64,000 bases of DNA from Citrobacter youngae ATCC 29220 (GTDB lineage: Bacteria > Pseudomonadota > Gammaproteobacteria > Enterobacterales > Enterobacteriaceae). The stretch is from assembly GCF_000155975.1 (NCBI RefSeq), contig NZ_GG730299.1, forward strand, positions 2,493,740 through 2,557,739, read 5' to 3'. The position numbers and the translations under genes were made by a program. Of the stretch, positions 9,627 through 20,816 are shown one piece after another (positions within the stretch are counted from its first letter, which is position 1; each line of letters starts with the position of its first letter). Below the pieces are notes generated by a model. The model made no database searches and was not told the origin of the DNA. It was given only the letters and a program-made list of their open reading frames with translations.

Positions 9627-10838
9627 TCAGGTTCCGCTGGCCTGTACCGTCATCTGCGATTTGCGGCTCATCAGGATAAACACCGCCAGCCCGGCCAGCA
9701 GAATGCCCGGCGCGGAGGCCGCCATCACCCCCACCGTTCCGGTGCCGAGCGCTAACATTTTTCCCGCCAGCAGCGGGCCGCTCATCGCGCCCAGACGTCC
9801 GACCGCCACGGCGGTGCCAACCCCAGTGGCGCGGATCTGCGTGCTATAAAACAGCGGCGCCAGCGCGTACAGCACGCTTTGCCCGCCGGTGGCAAACATC
9901 CCCGCCACAAATCCCGCCATCAGCATGCCGCTGAATGTCGACACCGTGCCCAGCGCCAGCAGCGAGGCCAGCATCCCGGTGTAGATCAGCAGCGACATCA
10001 CCACCGGGCGCAGTTTATCCATCAACGCACCGAGGATTAACGTGCCGCTGGCCGCGCCGATTTGCAGGGCAAACATCACGCCCGCCGCCTGCGAGGGACG
10101 AAAGCCCTGCTCCACCAGCAGCATCGGCAGCCAGTTGATCAGCATGTACACCACCAGCAGGGTGAAGAAATAGCACAGCCACAGCAGCAGCGTGGCGGTC
10201 ACTGTCGCTGGCGCAAACAGCGCGCGCAGCGGCGCGGCGGTCACCTGCGTTTGTTGGGCATAAACCTGCGATTCCGGTAGCCAGCGCATCAGCAGCGGCA
10301 CCAGCAGCAGCGGAATTACCCCGCCAACCCAGAACACCGTTTGCCAGGCGGAGGCCAGACCGCTAAACCCGAGCGCCGCCGCTAACGCCGCGCCAATCGG
10401 CACGCCGCAGTACATCAGGCTCACCGCCGTACCGCGAAAACGCGGACCCGCCGCTTCGGAGGTCAGCGCGATCAGGTTCGGCAACGCCGCGCCCAGGCCA
10501 ACGCCGGTCATCAGGCGGGCAAACACCAGCGACGAGAAGTCCCAGGAGATCGCCGTCGCCAGCGAGAACAGGCCGAACAGCGCCACGGAGCCAATAAGAA
10601 TGCGCTTGCGGCCATAGCGGTCGGCCAGCATGCCGCCAACCAATGCGCCGGGCAGCAGGCCGAGAATGCCTGCGCTGAAGATCCAGCCCATCTGCATTTT
10701 ATCCAGCGCAAACGCCTGGGCGATGCCGACGGCAGCGATCCCAGCGGCCTGGAGATCCAGCCCTTCCATCAGGGCGACGAAAAAGCACAGCCCGACGGTC
10801 AACGTCAGGCGCCTGGATGCGGGGGTACGGGTCGTCAT
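9627..10838 (-). CDS. mhpT: MhpT, 3-(3-hydroxyphenyl)propionate MFS transporter
   Basis: Major facilitator of 403 residues, the same length as E. coli MhpT. It belongs to the aromatic acid:H+ symporter family and has about twelve hydrophobic segments. The conserved loop 2-3 motif is present as GGMLADRYGRKRIL. The start at 10838 gives MTTRTPASRRLTLTVGLCFF; the 67-codon upstream extension lies in the mhpE tail region and is rejected. It is the last gene of the mhp operon, 68 bp after mhpE. It imports 3-hydroxyphenylpropionate for MhpA. Confidence 0.92.
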   Translation of the reverse strand: MTTRTPASRRLTLTVGLCFFVALMEGLDLQAAGIAAVGIAQAFALDKMQMGWIFSAGILGLLPGALVGGMLADRYGRKRILIGSVALFGLFSLATAISWDFSSLVFARLMTGVGLGAALPNLIALTSEAAGPRFRGTAVSLMYCGVPIGAALAAALGFSGLASAWQTVFWVGGVIPLLLVPLLMRWLPESQVYAQQTQVTAAPLRALFAPATVTATLLLWLCYFFTLLVVYMLINWLPMLLVEQGFRPSQAAGVMFALQIGAASGTLILGALMDKLRPVVMSLLIYTGMLASLLALGTVSTFSGMLMAGFVAGMFATGGQSVLYALAPLFYSTQIRATGVGTAVAVGRLGAMSGPLLAGKMLALGTGTVGVMAASAPGILLAGLAVFILMSRKSQMTVQASGT

Positions 10839-10906
10839 AAGATGTCCCTCTGAGGTCACGATGCAGGTGAATCGCGGCTGATACGTTGCCAGCCGCGTAA
10901 TCATTT

Positions 10907-11916
10907 TTATTTGCCGTTGCGCAGATCCAGCGCCACGTCGACGATCATATCTTCCTGGCCGCCCACCATTCGGCGTTTGCCCAGTTCCACCAGAATATCG
11001 ACCGCGCTCAGGCCATAGCGCGCCGCCGCCACTTCGCAATGGCGCAGGAAGCTGGAGTACACCCCGGCATAGCCCAGCGCCAGCGTTTCGCGATCCACCC
11101 GCACCGGGCGGTCCTGCAGCGGACGCACCAGATCGTCGGCGGCGTCCATCAGCGCATACAGATCGGTGCCGTGCTGCCAGCCGAGCTTATCCGCCGCGGC
11201 GATAAACACCTCCAGCGGCGCATTGCCCGCCCCTGCGCCCATGCCCGCCAGGCTGGCGTCAATGCGGTCGCAGCCCTCTTCCACCGCGGCAATCGAGTTC
11301 GCCACGCCGAGACTCAGGTTATGGTGCGCATGCATCCCGGTTTCCGTTTCCGGCTTCAGCACCGCCTTCAGGGCGCGGAAGCGGGCGCGGATATCGCTCA
11401 TGTTCATCGCCCCGCCGGAATCGACCACATAGATACAGGTCGCGCCGTAGTTTTCCATCAGCTTCGCCTGCTGCGCCAGGTTCTCCGGGGTGGTCATATG
11501 GCTCATCATCAGAAAGCCAACGGTATCCATGCCCAGCTCGCGCGCATACTGAATATGCTGGGCCGACACGTCCGCTTCAGTGCAGTGGGTCGCCACACGC
11601 ACCACCCGTGCGCCTGCCTGATACGCATTTTTCAGGTCGTGAATGGTGCCGATCCCCGGCAGCAGCAGCGTGGCGATTTTGGCGTGCTGCACCACGTCCG
11701 CCGCCGCTTCAATCCACTCGAGATCGCTGTGCGCGCCAAAGCCGTAGTTAAAGCTTGAGCCCTGTAAACCATCGCCGTGCGCCACTTCGATGGAATCAAC
11801 CCGCGCGTCGTCCAGCGCTTTGGCAATCTGGCGTACGTTTTCCAGCGAATACTGGTGACGAATGGCGTGCATGCCGTCGCGCAGGGTCACGTCAGAGATA
11901 TAGAGTTTTTTACCGT

Positions 11917-11920
<4 letters not shown>
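10907..11920 (-). CDS. mhpE: MhpE, 4-hydroxy-2-oxovalerate aldolase
   Basis: Splits 4-hydroxy-2-oxovalerate into pyruvate and acetaldehyde, the last ring-derived step of the pathway. It has 337 residues and an HMGL-like TIM-barrel fold. The metal-binding start is [15 protein letters not shown] and the family motif [15 protein letters not shown] is present. The ORF overlaps mhpF by four bases (ATGA). The product forms a complex with MhpF that channels acetaldehyde; the overlap and the strict gene order fit this. Confidence 0.95.
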
Positions 11921-13682
<1,762 letters not shown>

Positions 13683-14549
13683 TTAAGGACGCGCGAGGAA
13701 GTTCAGCACCAGCTGGTTAAAGGCATCCGCATGTTCCCATTGCGCCCAGTGCCCGCAGTCGCGATAGATGTGCAGCTCGGAACCGGTAATCCCGGAGAGC
13801 AGACGCAGACCGGCGTCCATCGGTACAAAGCGGTCGTTACGCCCCCAGACAATCAGGGTCTGGGCTTTGATTTCCCCCAGGCGCGGGCTGAAGTCCGGGA
13901 ACTGTTTCGGGTTGGCTTCCAGGCTCTGGACAAAGTTTTCCAGGTGATCGCGACGCGACAGCATGTTGTTCAGACGCGCCTCAAACAGCGCCTCGGTCAG
14001 GTCACTGGTGTCGAAGACGAAGATCTCCATCATCAGCTTCAGGTTCTCGATAGTCGGTTCGCGGTACAGCTGATTCAGGCGCTTGATGCCTTCGGTCGGC
14101 ATTGGAGTAAACAGGCTCATGCCGCCCGTCCCGCCGCCCATCAGCACCAGCTTGCCCACGCGCTCCGGCCAGCTCAGGGTGAACGCCACTGCACTGTGGC
14201 CGCCCATCGAGTTGCCCAGCAGGTGGATTTTCTGAATATCCAGCCGATCGACCACGCTTTTGAGGATGCGGGCGTTAAGGTCGGATCGCGAACCGCGGTT
14301 AACGATCCCATCGCTTTTTCCCCAACCCGGACAATCCAGCAGGATCACCCGGTATCCGGCTTCCACCAGCGGATCGATGTTGCGGCTGAAGTTTGCCCAG
14401 CCCGTCGCGCCAGGACCGGAGCCGTGCAGCAGCACAACGGTCTCTTCGCCCTGCCCACAGTCATTGAAATGTACGCGCAGGGTTTCGCCTGCCTCCTGCA
14501 CCTCCAGAAAACGGCTGGTGGCGGCTTCGGTTTGCGGTTGGTAAGTCAT
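13683..14549 (-). CDS. mhpC: MhpC, meta-cleavage product C-C hydrolase
   Basis: Hydrolyses the ring-fission product 2-hydroxy-6-oxonona-2,4-diene-1,9-dioate to succinate and 2-hydroxypentadienoate. It is an alpha/beta hydrolase of 288 residues. The nucleophile is Ser114 in [11 protein letters not shown], the catalytic Asp is in [10 protein letters not shown], and the His is in [13 protein letters not shown] 14549 is chosen because GGAGAAGAAG lies just before it and the protein then starts [11 protein letters not shown] as in E. coli; ATG 14564 would add five residues. Confidence 0.95.
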   Translation of the reverse strand: MTYQPQTEAATSRFLEVQEAGETLRVHFNDCGQGEETVVLLHGSGPGATGWANFSRNIDPLVEAGYRVILLDCPGWGKSDGIVNRGSRSDLNARILKSVVDRLDIQKIHLLGNSMGGHSAVAFTLSWPERVGKLVLMGGGTGGMSLFTPMPTEGIKRLNQLYREPTIENLKLMMEIFVFDTSDLTEALFEARLNNMLSRRDHLENFVQSLEANPKQFPDFSPRLGEIKAQTLIVWGRNDRFVPMDAGLRLLSGITGSELHIYRDCGHWAQWEHADAFNQLVLNFLARP

Positions 14550-14577
14550 CTTCTTCTCCTGCATATTCAGTTCTGTT

Positions 14578-15522
14578 TCAGTTCTGTGTGGTGGCGCTCA
14601 GGGAGCCGAATCCGGCGATCCACTCCGGGATCGGGCGGTAATAACGGCCTTCACTACGCCAGTTGCCAAAGGCAGAAATGGCGGCGAAGGCGGCAACCCA
14701 GGTTTTCACTTCGTGCGTTGATTTGCCCGCCATCGCGGACAACTCTTCGTTACTGACGGCGTCCAGTTCCTGCAAACGCCCCTGCTCAAGCAGGGTCATA
14801 AAGCGGTTATCCCAGACGGGGTTAAGCGGGTGCAGCGAGTGCTGGTCTTGCACAAACTTCTCGGCGGCGCTGATCACCCGCTGCTGGCGCAGCTCCCGCT
14901 CGTTTTCGGGTAATTGCTTCCCGCTGCCGAGCAGGCGGTCGCGCATATGGGCATCGGCTTTCGCCAGCTCCGGTACCGGCGGCTGATGCGACAGGCCGCC
15001 GGAGCCCAAAAACAGCACGCGCTTATTCAGCGAACTGGCAAAACGGCCAATGGCTTCCCCGAGCATGCGGGTACGCTGAAAGCCCGGCAGCGGCGTGGCG
15101 ACGCCATTAATAAACACCGGCAGCACAGGCACCTTATCCAGCCCGCCGAGCAAAAACTCCAGCGGCTGCGCAAAGCCGTGATCGACCTGCATGTTGTAGG
15201 ACACGGCGAGATCGATGCCGCTTTTCATCACCGCGTGGGCGCAGGCTTCGGCGAGATCTGTCGGCACCGGCAGCTCCCCCGCCGCGCTGCCGAAATCGCC
15301 GATCGCCGTGGCTCCCACGCCTAAACAGAACGGCGGCATCACGTCGTAGAAAAACCCGTTGTAGTGATCGGGCGCAAACAGCACCACCAGTTCGGGCTCG
15401 AACGCCGCAATGCGCGCGCGGGCGCTGGCAATCACGCCGTTGACCTCGTCGAGCACGGCCTGCGCCGGGTCGACATAGCCCACCAGCGGCGAGTGGGAAA
15501 GACAGTGAAGATAAGCGTGCAT
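14578..15522 (-). CDS. mhpB: MhpB, 2,3-dihydroxyphenylpropionate 1,2-dioxygenase
   Basis: Extradiol (LigB-type) iron(II) dioxygenase that opens the catechol ring next to the hydroxyls. It has 314 residues. The catalytic His115 ([12 protein letters not shown]) and His179 ([13 protein letters not shown]), described for the E. coli enzyme, are both in place at the same numbering. Its start is one base after the mhpA stop codon, so translation is probably coupled. Confidence 0.95.
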   Translation of the reverse strand: MHAYLHCLSHSPLVGYVDPAQAVLDEVNGVIASARARIAAFEPELVVLFAPDHYNGFFYDVMPPFCLGVGATAIGDFGSAAGELPVPTDLAEACAHAVMKSGIDLAVSYNMQVDHGFAQPLEFLLGGLDKVPVLPVFINGVATPLPGFQRTRMLGEAIGRFASSLNKRVLFLGSGGLSHQPPVPELAKADAHMRDRLLGSGKQLPENERELRQQRVISAAEKFVQDQHSLHPLNPVWDNRFMTLLEQGRLQELDAVSNEELSAMAGKSTHEVKTWVAAFAAISAFGNWRSEGRYYRPIPEWIAGFGSLSATTQN

Positions 15523-15523
15523 A

Positions 15524-17188
15524 TCAGGCTACCTTTTCAACGGGAAGATCGGCATTGACGCGAGTGAGCGTCATCACCGACGCCAGTTTATTCAGGGTAC
15601 TGCCCAGGGTTTGCGGAATGGCGATGGCGGCGACAAAGCGGTCCGGGCGCATCACCACCAGCGCGGCGTTGTGTTGGGCAAACCACGCCCGCAGACGGTT
15701 CTGCGTATCGCCAATGCGGATAACGCCGTCGTGGTTATCCTGATCGGTGCTGATTTGTGTATCCGGCACCACCTGGATAAACCGCGTGCCCAGCGCCCGC
15801 CACTGTTGGATCTGCGCCTCGCTCATGCCCCACAGCGGGTTACAGCCCCAGCCAATCACCGCGAAATTTGGTCCGATAACGTTGTCGAGCAGCGTCACAT
15901 CGCCCGATTCCAGCGTCACCTTCGGCTGGATAAACATCTTGCCGACCGGTGAGGTTTTCGCCTCACCTTCACGCACCAGCGCCCCGGCGTGATACTGCGG
16001 CATCGGCTTAAAGCGCATTTCGAGGAAGTAGCGTTTGACCGGCGGAATATAGTTCAGCACCCAGGACACCCCGTCGCGCACCGCCCCGTGCCAGCGTTTC
16101 GGCGGCGCCAGCACGTTGCCTGCGGTCACGGAGAGATCGATCATCGCTTTGGCGTGGTCGCGGCGTTCCTGCTGGTAGGTATCCAGCAGCGCATCACCCG
16201 CTTTACCGTTAATCACCAGCGCCAGTTTCCACGCCAGGTTGAAGGCATCGCGCATGCCGCTGTTGTAGCCCTGTCCCTGCCAGACCGGCATAATGTGCGC
16301 CGCATCGCCCGCCAGCAGCACACGGTCAATACGAAAACGTTCGGCCAGACGGGCGTTATGGGTATACACGCGCTGGCGGATCGGCTCGACGTTATCCGGA
16401 TTCGGCAGCACTTTGCTCAAGAGCTGGCGCATATTTTGCGGCTCGCTAAGCTGCGCTTCGGTTTCCCCCGGCATCACCATAAATTCAAAGCGACGCACCG
16501 CGTGCGGCAGCGCGGCGGAGACATACGGGCGCACCGGATCGCAACACAAATACACATGCGGCGTGCTGAGCGGATCGTTGGCGATATCCACCACAATCCA
16601 CTGATTTGGCGCGGTTTTTCCCTCAAATGGTACATTCAGCGAGCGCCTGATGTTGCTGGCGCCGCCGTCGCAGGCCACCAGCCACTGGGCTTTCACCGTT
16701 TCACGCTGACCATCCGGCGCTTTCAGGTTCAGCGTCACTTCGCCGTTCTGCTGGCTGAAGGCCTCCAGTTCGCGGGAGAACAGGCAGCGCACGTTGGGAA
16801 AACGCGACAGTCCTTCCAGCATCACCGCATCCACCTGCGGCTGAATAAACGCATTGCGGCGCGACCAGCCAAATTCGTCGGTCATCGGCTGGATATCGGC
16901 AAAACAGCGGCCTTTCGGGGTGAGAAAGCGCATCGCGTGCCACGGCGTGGTGTGCGGCAAAACGTTCTCGACCAGGCCAACGGACTGCATGGTGCGCAAC
17001 GCTTCATCGTCAATACCGATGGCGCGGGGATAGTCGATCAGCGTATCAAGCTTCTCCACGATCAGGACTTCAATGCCCATCTGACCAAGATAGTTGGCCA
17101 TCATCAGCCCCACCGGACCGGCACCGGCAATTGCCACCTGCACGCTGTGCTGCACTGCGGGTTGGATATCAGGGTTTATCGTTGTCAT
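15524..17188 (-). CDS. mhpA: MhpA, 3-(3-hydroxyphenyl)propionate hydroxylase
   Basis: FAD- and NADH-dependent monooxygenase that hydroxylates 3-hydroxyphenylpropionate to the 2,3-dihydroxy compound, the entry step of the pathway. It has 554 residues. The Rossmann motif [18 protein letters not shown] lies at about residues 18-36, and the second flavin motif [18 protein letters not shown] is intact. It is the first gene of the leftward mhp operon. A promoter and MhpR operator lie 100-160 bp upstream of the start codon. Confidence 0.95.
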   Translation of the reverse strand: MTTINPDIQPAVQHSVQVAIAGAGPVGLMMANYLGQMGIEVLIVEKLDTLIDYPRAIGIDDEALRTMQSVGLVENVLPHTTPWHAMRFLTPKGRCFADIQPMTDEFGWSRRNAFIQPQVDAVMLEGLSRFPNVRCLFSRELEAFSQQNGEVTLNLKAPDGQRETVKAQWLVACDGGASNIRRSLNVPFEGKTAPNQWIVVDIANDPLSTPHVYLCCDPVRPYVSAALPHAVRRFEFMVMPGETEAQLSEPQNMRQLLSKVLPNPDNVEPIRQRVYTHNARLAERFRIDRVLLAGDAAHIMPVWQGQGYNSGMRDAFNLAWKLALVINGKAGDALLDTYQQERRDHAKAMIDLSVTAGNVLAPPKRWHGAVRDGVSWVLNYIPPVKRYFLEMRFKPMPQYHAGALVREGEAKTSPVGKMFIQPKVTLESGDVTLLDNVIGPNFAVIGWGCNPLWGMSEAQIQQWRALGTRFIQVVPDTQISTDQDNHDGVIRIGDTQNRLRAWFAQHNAALVVMRPDRFVAAIAIPQTLGSTLNKLASVMTLTRVNADLPVEKVA

Positions 17189-17286
17189 TTCAGAACCTCA
17201 CTACTCGGACAAAACGCAATTGCTGACCCTGGTGAGGCGCAATTTATTTTGTTAAAAATATGTGAATGATTTTTTATTGTGCGGTC

Positions 17287-17314
17287 AGTATAGAAGTGAG
17301 ATTTTGCGCTACAA
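17287..17314 (-). promoter_or_regulatory. Putative mhpA promoter (-35 and -10)
   Basis: On the minus strand TTGTAG (17314-17309) is followed after 16 bases by TATACT (17292-17287). This predicts transcription from about 17280. That start puts the centre of the MhpR operator near -59, close to the -58 I recall for the E. coli Pa promoter. The match is positional inference only. Confidence 0.5.
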
Positions 17315-17330
17315 TCAAAACATGCCTGGA

Positions 17331-17348
17331 TGTGCACCTAGTGCACCA
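17331..17348. promoter_or_regulatory. MhpR operator palindrome
   Basis: The sequence TGTGCACCTAGTGCACCA is an imperfect inverted repeat in the mhpR-mhpA divergent region. Its complement, TGGTGCACTAGGTGCACA, closely matches the operator I recall for E. coli MhpR (GGTGCACCTGGTGCACA). MhpR bound here would activate mhpA with CRP. Confidence 0.75.
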
Positions 17349-17379
17349 CGTTGTTTTACCTGTAGATTTGTCAATAAAT

Positions 17380-18192
17380 ATGAAAAATGATGAGAGCACT
17401 GAATACAAAACCGTGCGCGGCTTAACGCGCGGATTAATGTTATTAAATATGTTAAATCGACTCGATGGCGGGGCCAGCGTTGGCCTGCTGGCAGAGCTGA
17501 GCGGCCTGCATCGCACGACGGTCAGGCGGTTACTGGAAACGTTGCAGGATGAGGGTTACGTCCGGCGCAGCCTGTCCGATGACAGCTTTCGTTTAACCAT
17601 TAAGGTCCGTCAGCTCAGCGAGGGATTTCGTGACGAGCAGTGGATTTCTGCGCTCGCCGCGCCGCTGCTGGGGGATTTGCTGCGCGAAGTCATCTGGCCG
17701 ACCGACGTTTCCACGCTGGACGTGGACGCGATGGTGGTGCGTGAAACCACCCACCGCTTCAGCCGCCTGTCATTTCACCGGGCAATGGTTGGACGTCGTC
17801 TGCCGCTGCTGAAAACCGCCTCCGGCCTGACCTGGCTGGCATTTTGCCCGGAGAATGAACGACAGGAACTGATCGAAATGCTGGCGTCACGACCAGGAGA
17901 AGCGTTCCAGCTGGCGCGCGAACCGTTGAAGCTCAACGCCATTCTGACCCGCGCGCGTAAAGACGGCTTTGGACAGAACTATCGCGGCTGGGATCAGGAG
18001 GAGAAAATCGCCTCTATCGCGGTGCCGATCCGCAGCGAACAGCGGGTGATCGGTTGCCTGAACCTGGTGTATATGGCCAGCGCCATGACCATCGAACAGG
18101 CGGCGGAAAAGCATCTTCCGGCCTTACAAAAAGTGGCAAAACAGATTGAGGACGGTGTGGAGTCGCAGGATATTTTGGTGGCCGGGAGGTGA
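17380..18192 (+). CDS. mhpR: MhpR, IclR-family activator of the mhp operon
   Basis: IclR-type regulator of 270 residues. The winged helix at about 10-75 contains LAELSGLHRTTVRRLLETLQDEGYVRR. A ligand-binding GAF-like domain follows, with VRETTHRFSRLSFHRAMVG and RGWDQEEKIASIAVP. It responds to phenylpropionate derivatives and activates mhpA. ATG 17380 (MKNDESTEYKTVRGLTRG) aligns with the E. coli start; the reading from 17266 would run through the operator and is rejected. The gene diverges from mhpA and is followed by unrelated accessory genes rather than directly by lacI as in E. coli. Confidence 0.94.
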   Translation: MKNDESTEYKTVRGLTRGLMLLNMLNRLDGGASVGLLAELSGLHRTTVRRLLETLQDEGYVRRSLSDDSFRLTIKVRQLSEGFRDEQWISALAAPLLGDLLREVIWPTDVSTLDVDAMVVRETTHRFSRLSFHRAMVGRRLPLLKTASGLTWLAFCPENERQELIEMLASRPGEAFQLAREPLKLNAILTRARKDGFGQNYRGWDQEEKIASIAVPIRSEQRVIGCLNLVYMASAMTIEQAAEKHLPALQKVAKQIEDGVESQDILVAGR

Positions 18193-18300
18193 AGTGGATC
18201 ACAGTTATCGGTGCATACTGCAAACAGCATAATTATCATAGCCATTCTATTTAATGATAAAATAACGCACGCAAATAGTAGACGAATACAGAGAAACATC

Positions 18301-18696
18301 TTGAGAACAAATAAAAAATGTCTGGGATATATTTCGATAGTTGTCGATGATTACGACAGAGCTATCGATTATTACGTAAATAAACTCGGTTTTACCCTGA
18401 TTGAAGATACCCCGCAGCCGGGGAAGCGTTGGGTTGTGGTATCTCCGAATCCGGAAAGCGACTGTCATTTATTACTCGCCAGAGCCGCTAATGAGACCCA
18501 GGAAGCATTCATCGGTAACCAATGTGGAGGACGCGTATTCCTGTTTCTACAAACCGACGATTTTTGGCGTGATTATCATGCAATGAAGTCGGCTGGCGTT
18601 CAGTTTTGCGAAGCCCCCAGAGAAGAAGAATACGGTACCGTTGTTGTCTTTGAGGATCATCACGGCAATCGATGGGATTTATTACAGAGAAAGTAA
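18301..18696 (+). CDS. VOC-family (glyoxalase/bleomycin-resistance fold) protein
   Basis: A single vicinal-oxygen-chelate domain of about 131 residues: CLGYISIVVDDYDRAIDYYV at the start, a central GKRWVVVSPNPESDCHLLLA strand, and a C-terminal VVVFEDHHGNRWDLLQ. The last segment holds the usual acidic metal ligand region. The substrate cannot be told from the sequence. The start is uncertain. TTG 18301, preceded by AGAGAAA, places the domain at the N-terminus as is usual for the family. ATG 18211 would add 30 residues from an AT-rich, low-similarity stretch. It stands alone between mhpR and a convergent cold-shock-domain gene. Confidence 0.75.
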   Translation: MRTNKKCLGYISIVVDDYDRAIDYYVNKLGFTLIEDTPQPGKRWVVVSPNPESDCHLLLARAANETQEAFIGNQCGGRVFLFLQTDDFWRDYHAMKSAGVQFCEAPREEEYGTVVVFEDHHGNRWDLLQRK

Positions 18697-18771
18697 GGGT
18701 CATAAGTAGCCATTAACGTTATCTGACTCAACTTAATATACATTTCTGGCACAACGTTGTTCCTCCCGCGC

Positions 18772-18824
18772 CCCAAATAAAAATACCGAAACCCCGCTTC
18801 AGAAAAGAGCAGCGTTTCGGTATT
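18772..18824 (-). terminator. Intrinsic terminator of the cold-shock-domain gene
   Basis: On the minus strand AATACCGAAAC (18824-18814) pairs with GTTTCGGTATT (18792-18782) and is followed by TTTATT. It lies 19 bp after the stop codon at 18843. The stem may also stop the convergent VOC transcript. Confidence 0.75.
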
Positions 18825-18842
18825 CATTCACTCCGGAGGGCT

Positions 18843-19319
18843 TCAGACCTTAAGCAGTTTCACCGTCGCGTCGATGTCGATTTCATCTTCAGAGAAGATC
18901 AGCGTCGTGCCCTGGAAGGTGGTGATGGCCAGTTTTTTCAACGTGCGCATCTCGCCAGGTTTGACGTCTGATTTCGGTCGGATACTGTTCATCAGCACGC
19001 CGACAGACAGCACCGCATTTTCTTTGTCGATACGGGTTTCAGCAGGAACCTCTTCGCTGTACACCAGGTATGACTTGATCGAGGTGAGCTTCAGACGCTC
19101 GCCAGCGATGTAGATGTATTTACTGTCTGGTATGACTTTTACCGCGTAGGCAGACAAGCCTTTGTTATTGGTGGTGGGTTCAAAAGTCACCGCCGCGTCT
19201 TTTTTGATCAGCTCAGGATTAGCAACCTTAATCACATGAAAATAGCGGTTGTCGCCGTTTTCATCTTTGATAAATCCAAAGCCTTTATCTTTAAACCACG
19301 TTGTGATTGTTCCGTTCAT
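18843..19319 (-). CDS. Cold-shock-domain protein with an unassigned C-terminal domain
   Basis: A protein of 158 residues. The first 65 or so form a cold-shock domain: MNGTITTWFKDKGFGFIKDE contains the RNP-1-like GFGFI, and RYFHVIKVANPELI carries the F-H pair of RNP-2. The remaining 90 residues do not look like a second cold-shock domain. Instead they contain IYIAGERLKLTSIKSYLVYSE and LAITTFQGTTLIFSEDEIDI, a beta-rich region I cannot name. An RNA- or single-strand-binding role is likely for the first domain; the function of the second is unknown. It is monocistronic with its own terminator. Confidence 0.8.
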   Translation of the reverse strand: MNGTITTWFKDKGFGFIKDENGDNRYFHVIKVANPELIKKDAAVTFEPTTNNKGLSAYAVKVIPDSKYIYIAGERLKLTSIKSYLVYSEEVPAETRIDKENAVLSVGVLMNSIRPKSDVKPGEMRTLKKLAITTFQGTTLIFSEDEIDIDATVKLLKV

Positions 19320-19405
19320 TGCTGTTTCCGCCTGATTAAACCTAATACTCGTAGAGTAAACCTACTCATTTTGCGCGCAGTGTAAAACACAGGCCACGTC
19401 TTTGG

Positions 19406-19651
19406 CTACTCGTTACCCCAGCGATTGAGGAACTCCGCGATATCATCGATACGCTGTGCGTCGACTCCGGCCACGGTCGCCATCTCCTGCTGCGCTTCTT
19501 CGCCGATCTCTTCGTTGTTCATCAAGCGGACGATCAGCTGCTGGAAGTAGTGCGCCAGCGCGTCGCGTTCGGCATCGCTCACCGGCTTTGCCGCCTCGGT
19601 CGCATACTCATCGGCGATATCATAATATTTTAGCGGAATGTCGTTGTTCAT
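19406..19651 (-). CDS. ymjA: YmjA-like DUF2543 small protein
   Basis: An acidic protein of 81 residues ([20 protein letters not shown] ... [13 protein letters not shown]) that matches E. coli YmjA along its whole length as I recall it. No function is known to me. In E. coli ymjA lies beside puuP. Here the puu genes are more than 33 kb away, so that linkage is broken. Confidence 0.82.
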   Translation of the reverse strand: MNNDIPLKYYDIADEYATEAAKPVSDAERDALAHYFQQLIVRLMNNEEIGEEAQQEMATVAGVDAQRIDDIAEFLNRWGNE

Positions 19652-20020
19652 CAGGGGCTCCGGGGTGAATACGTGTGCCAGCAGTGGTCTGCCGCGTCTG
19701 GTGTGAATGATAGCATTGTTATTTCATGGTTCGCGATCTGTTTTACTGGCTGTAATACGTGGCATATATCTGCAATATTTTCTGGAGCCGCTTCGCATTT
19801 AATAAATATCCCCCTATTTAAATGACTGTATTTTTATTCAGTTCGATATAATGGCTGCGAATTAAATAATATGCTACAGAGGCAATATTAAATTACTTTA
19901 ATTACATAATTGATATCTGCTATTGGCCCAATCCCATCGCTAGTCGCCCATTTGCCCACATTCATCTTCTGGACAACACTCTACGATGACGCCACTAACC
20001 CAACACGTGGAGCACACACC
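19652..20020. other. AT-rich intergenic region
   Basis: This 369-bp stretch lies between the divergent ymjA and MBL-fold genes. It is AT-rich between about 19790 and 19920. I see no coding potential or strong inverted repeat in it; it presumably contains both promoters. Confidence 0.5.
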
Positions 20021-20815
20021 ATGAACATCACGCAAATCCGTAACGCCACGCAGCGCATCACCTTTGGCGGCAAAACCTTTCTGATCGATCCGATGCTGGC
20101 GGCAAAAGGTGCTTATCCAGGCTTTACCGGAACGGCGCGCGCGGAGATCCGCAACCCAACCGTCGATCTGCCCGTTGATATCGCAACTCTGCTCAACGTC
20201 GATGCGCTGATCGTGACCCATCTGCATCAAGATCACTGGGATGAGGCCGCGGCGCGCATCGTGCCGAAAGACAAACCGATCTATGTACAAAATGAACAGG
20301 ATGCGCAGGTGCTGCGAGGTCAGGGGTTTACTCAACTGACGGTACTGACGCACAGCACCAGGCTGGGCGACATCACGCTGCGCAAAACCGGCGGCCAGCA
20401 TGGCTCAGATCGCGCTTACGCCATCCCGCAAATGGCGGAACGTTTGGGCGATGCCTGCGGGGTTATCTTGCAACATCCGGCGGAAAAAACGCTGTATCTG
20501 GTGGGCGACACCATCTGGCGCGATGAGGTGGAAAACAATATGCGGACGTTCCAGCCAGACGTGGTGATCGTGAACGCCGGTTTTGCCCACGTTATCGGCT
20601 TTGGCCCCATCATTATGGGGGCGGAAGATGTGCTGAAAACTCATTTCACGCTGCCCGAAGCACAAATTGTGGCGACGCATATGGAGGCGATTAACCACTG
20701 TCTGCTGACCCGCACGGACCTGAAAGCATATGCCCGTGACAACCAGATTGCGCAATTCGTCAACGTGCCGGAAGATGGTGAAACCCTGACTTTTTTAATG
20801 CCCGCAGAGGAATGA
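20021..20815 (+). CDS. MBL-fold metal-dependent hydrolase (UlaG-like)
   Basis: A protein of 264 residues with the metallo-beta-lactamase fold. The metal-binding motif HxHxDH is VTHLHQDHWDEAA. Later ligands are in VGDTIWRDE and THMEAINHC, and the N-terminus MNITQIRNATQRITFGGKTF is typical of the UlaG-like L-ascorbate-6-phosphate lactonase group. The substrate is unknown. ATG 20021 is the natural family start; the extension to 19910 is rejected. The next gene, a GlxA-type regulator, starts one base after its stop codon, so the two probably form an operon. Confidence 0.85.
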   Translation: MNITQIRNATQRITFGGKTFLIDPMLAAKGAYPGFTGTARAEIRNPTVDLPVDIATLLNVDALIVTHLHQDHWDEAAARIVPKDKPIYVQNEQDAQVLRGQGFTQLTVLTHSTRLGDITLRKTGGQHGSDRAYAIPQMAERLGDACGVILQHPAEKTLYLVGDTIWRDEVENNMRTFQPDVVIVNAGFAHVIGFGPIIMGAEDVLKTHFTLPEAQIVATHMEAINHCLLTRTDLKAYARDNQIAQFVNVPEDGETLTFLMPAEE

Positions 20816-20816
20816 T

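Noticed and set aside
15989..17269. 426-codon frame antisense to mhpA
   Set aside because: Shadow of mhpA; His/Arg-rich composition typical of antisense frames.
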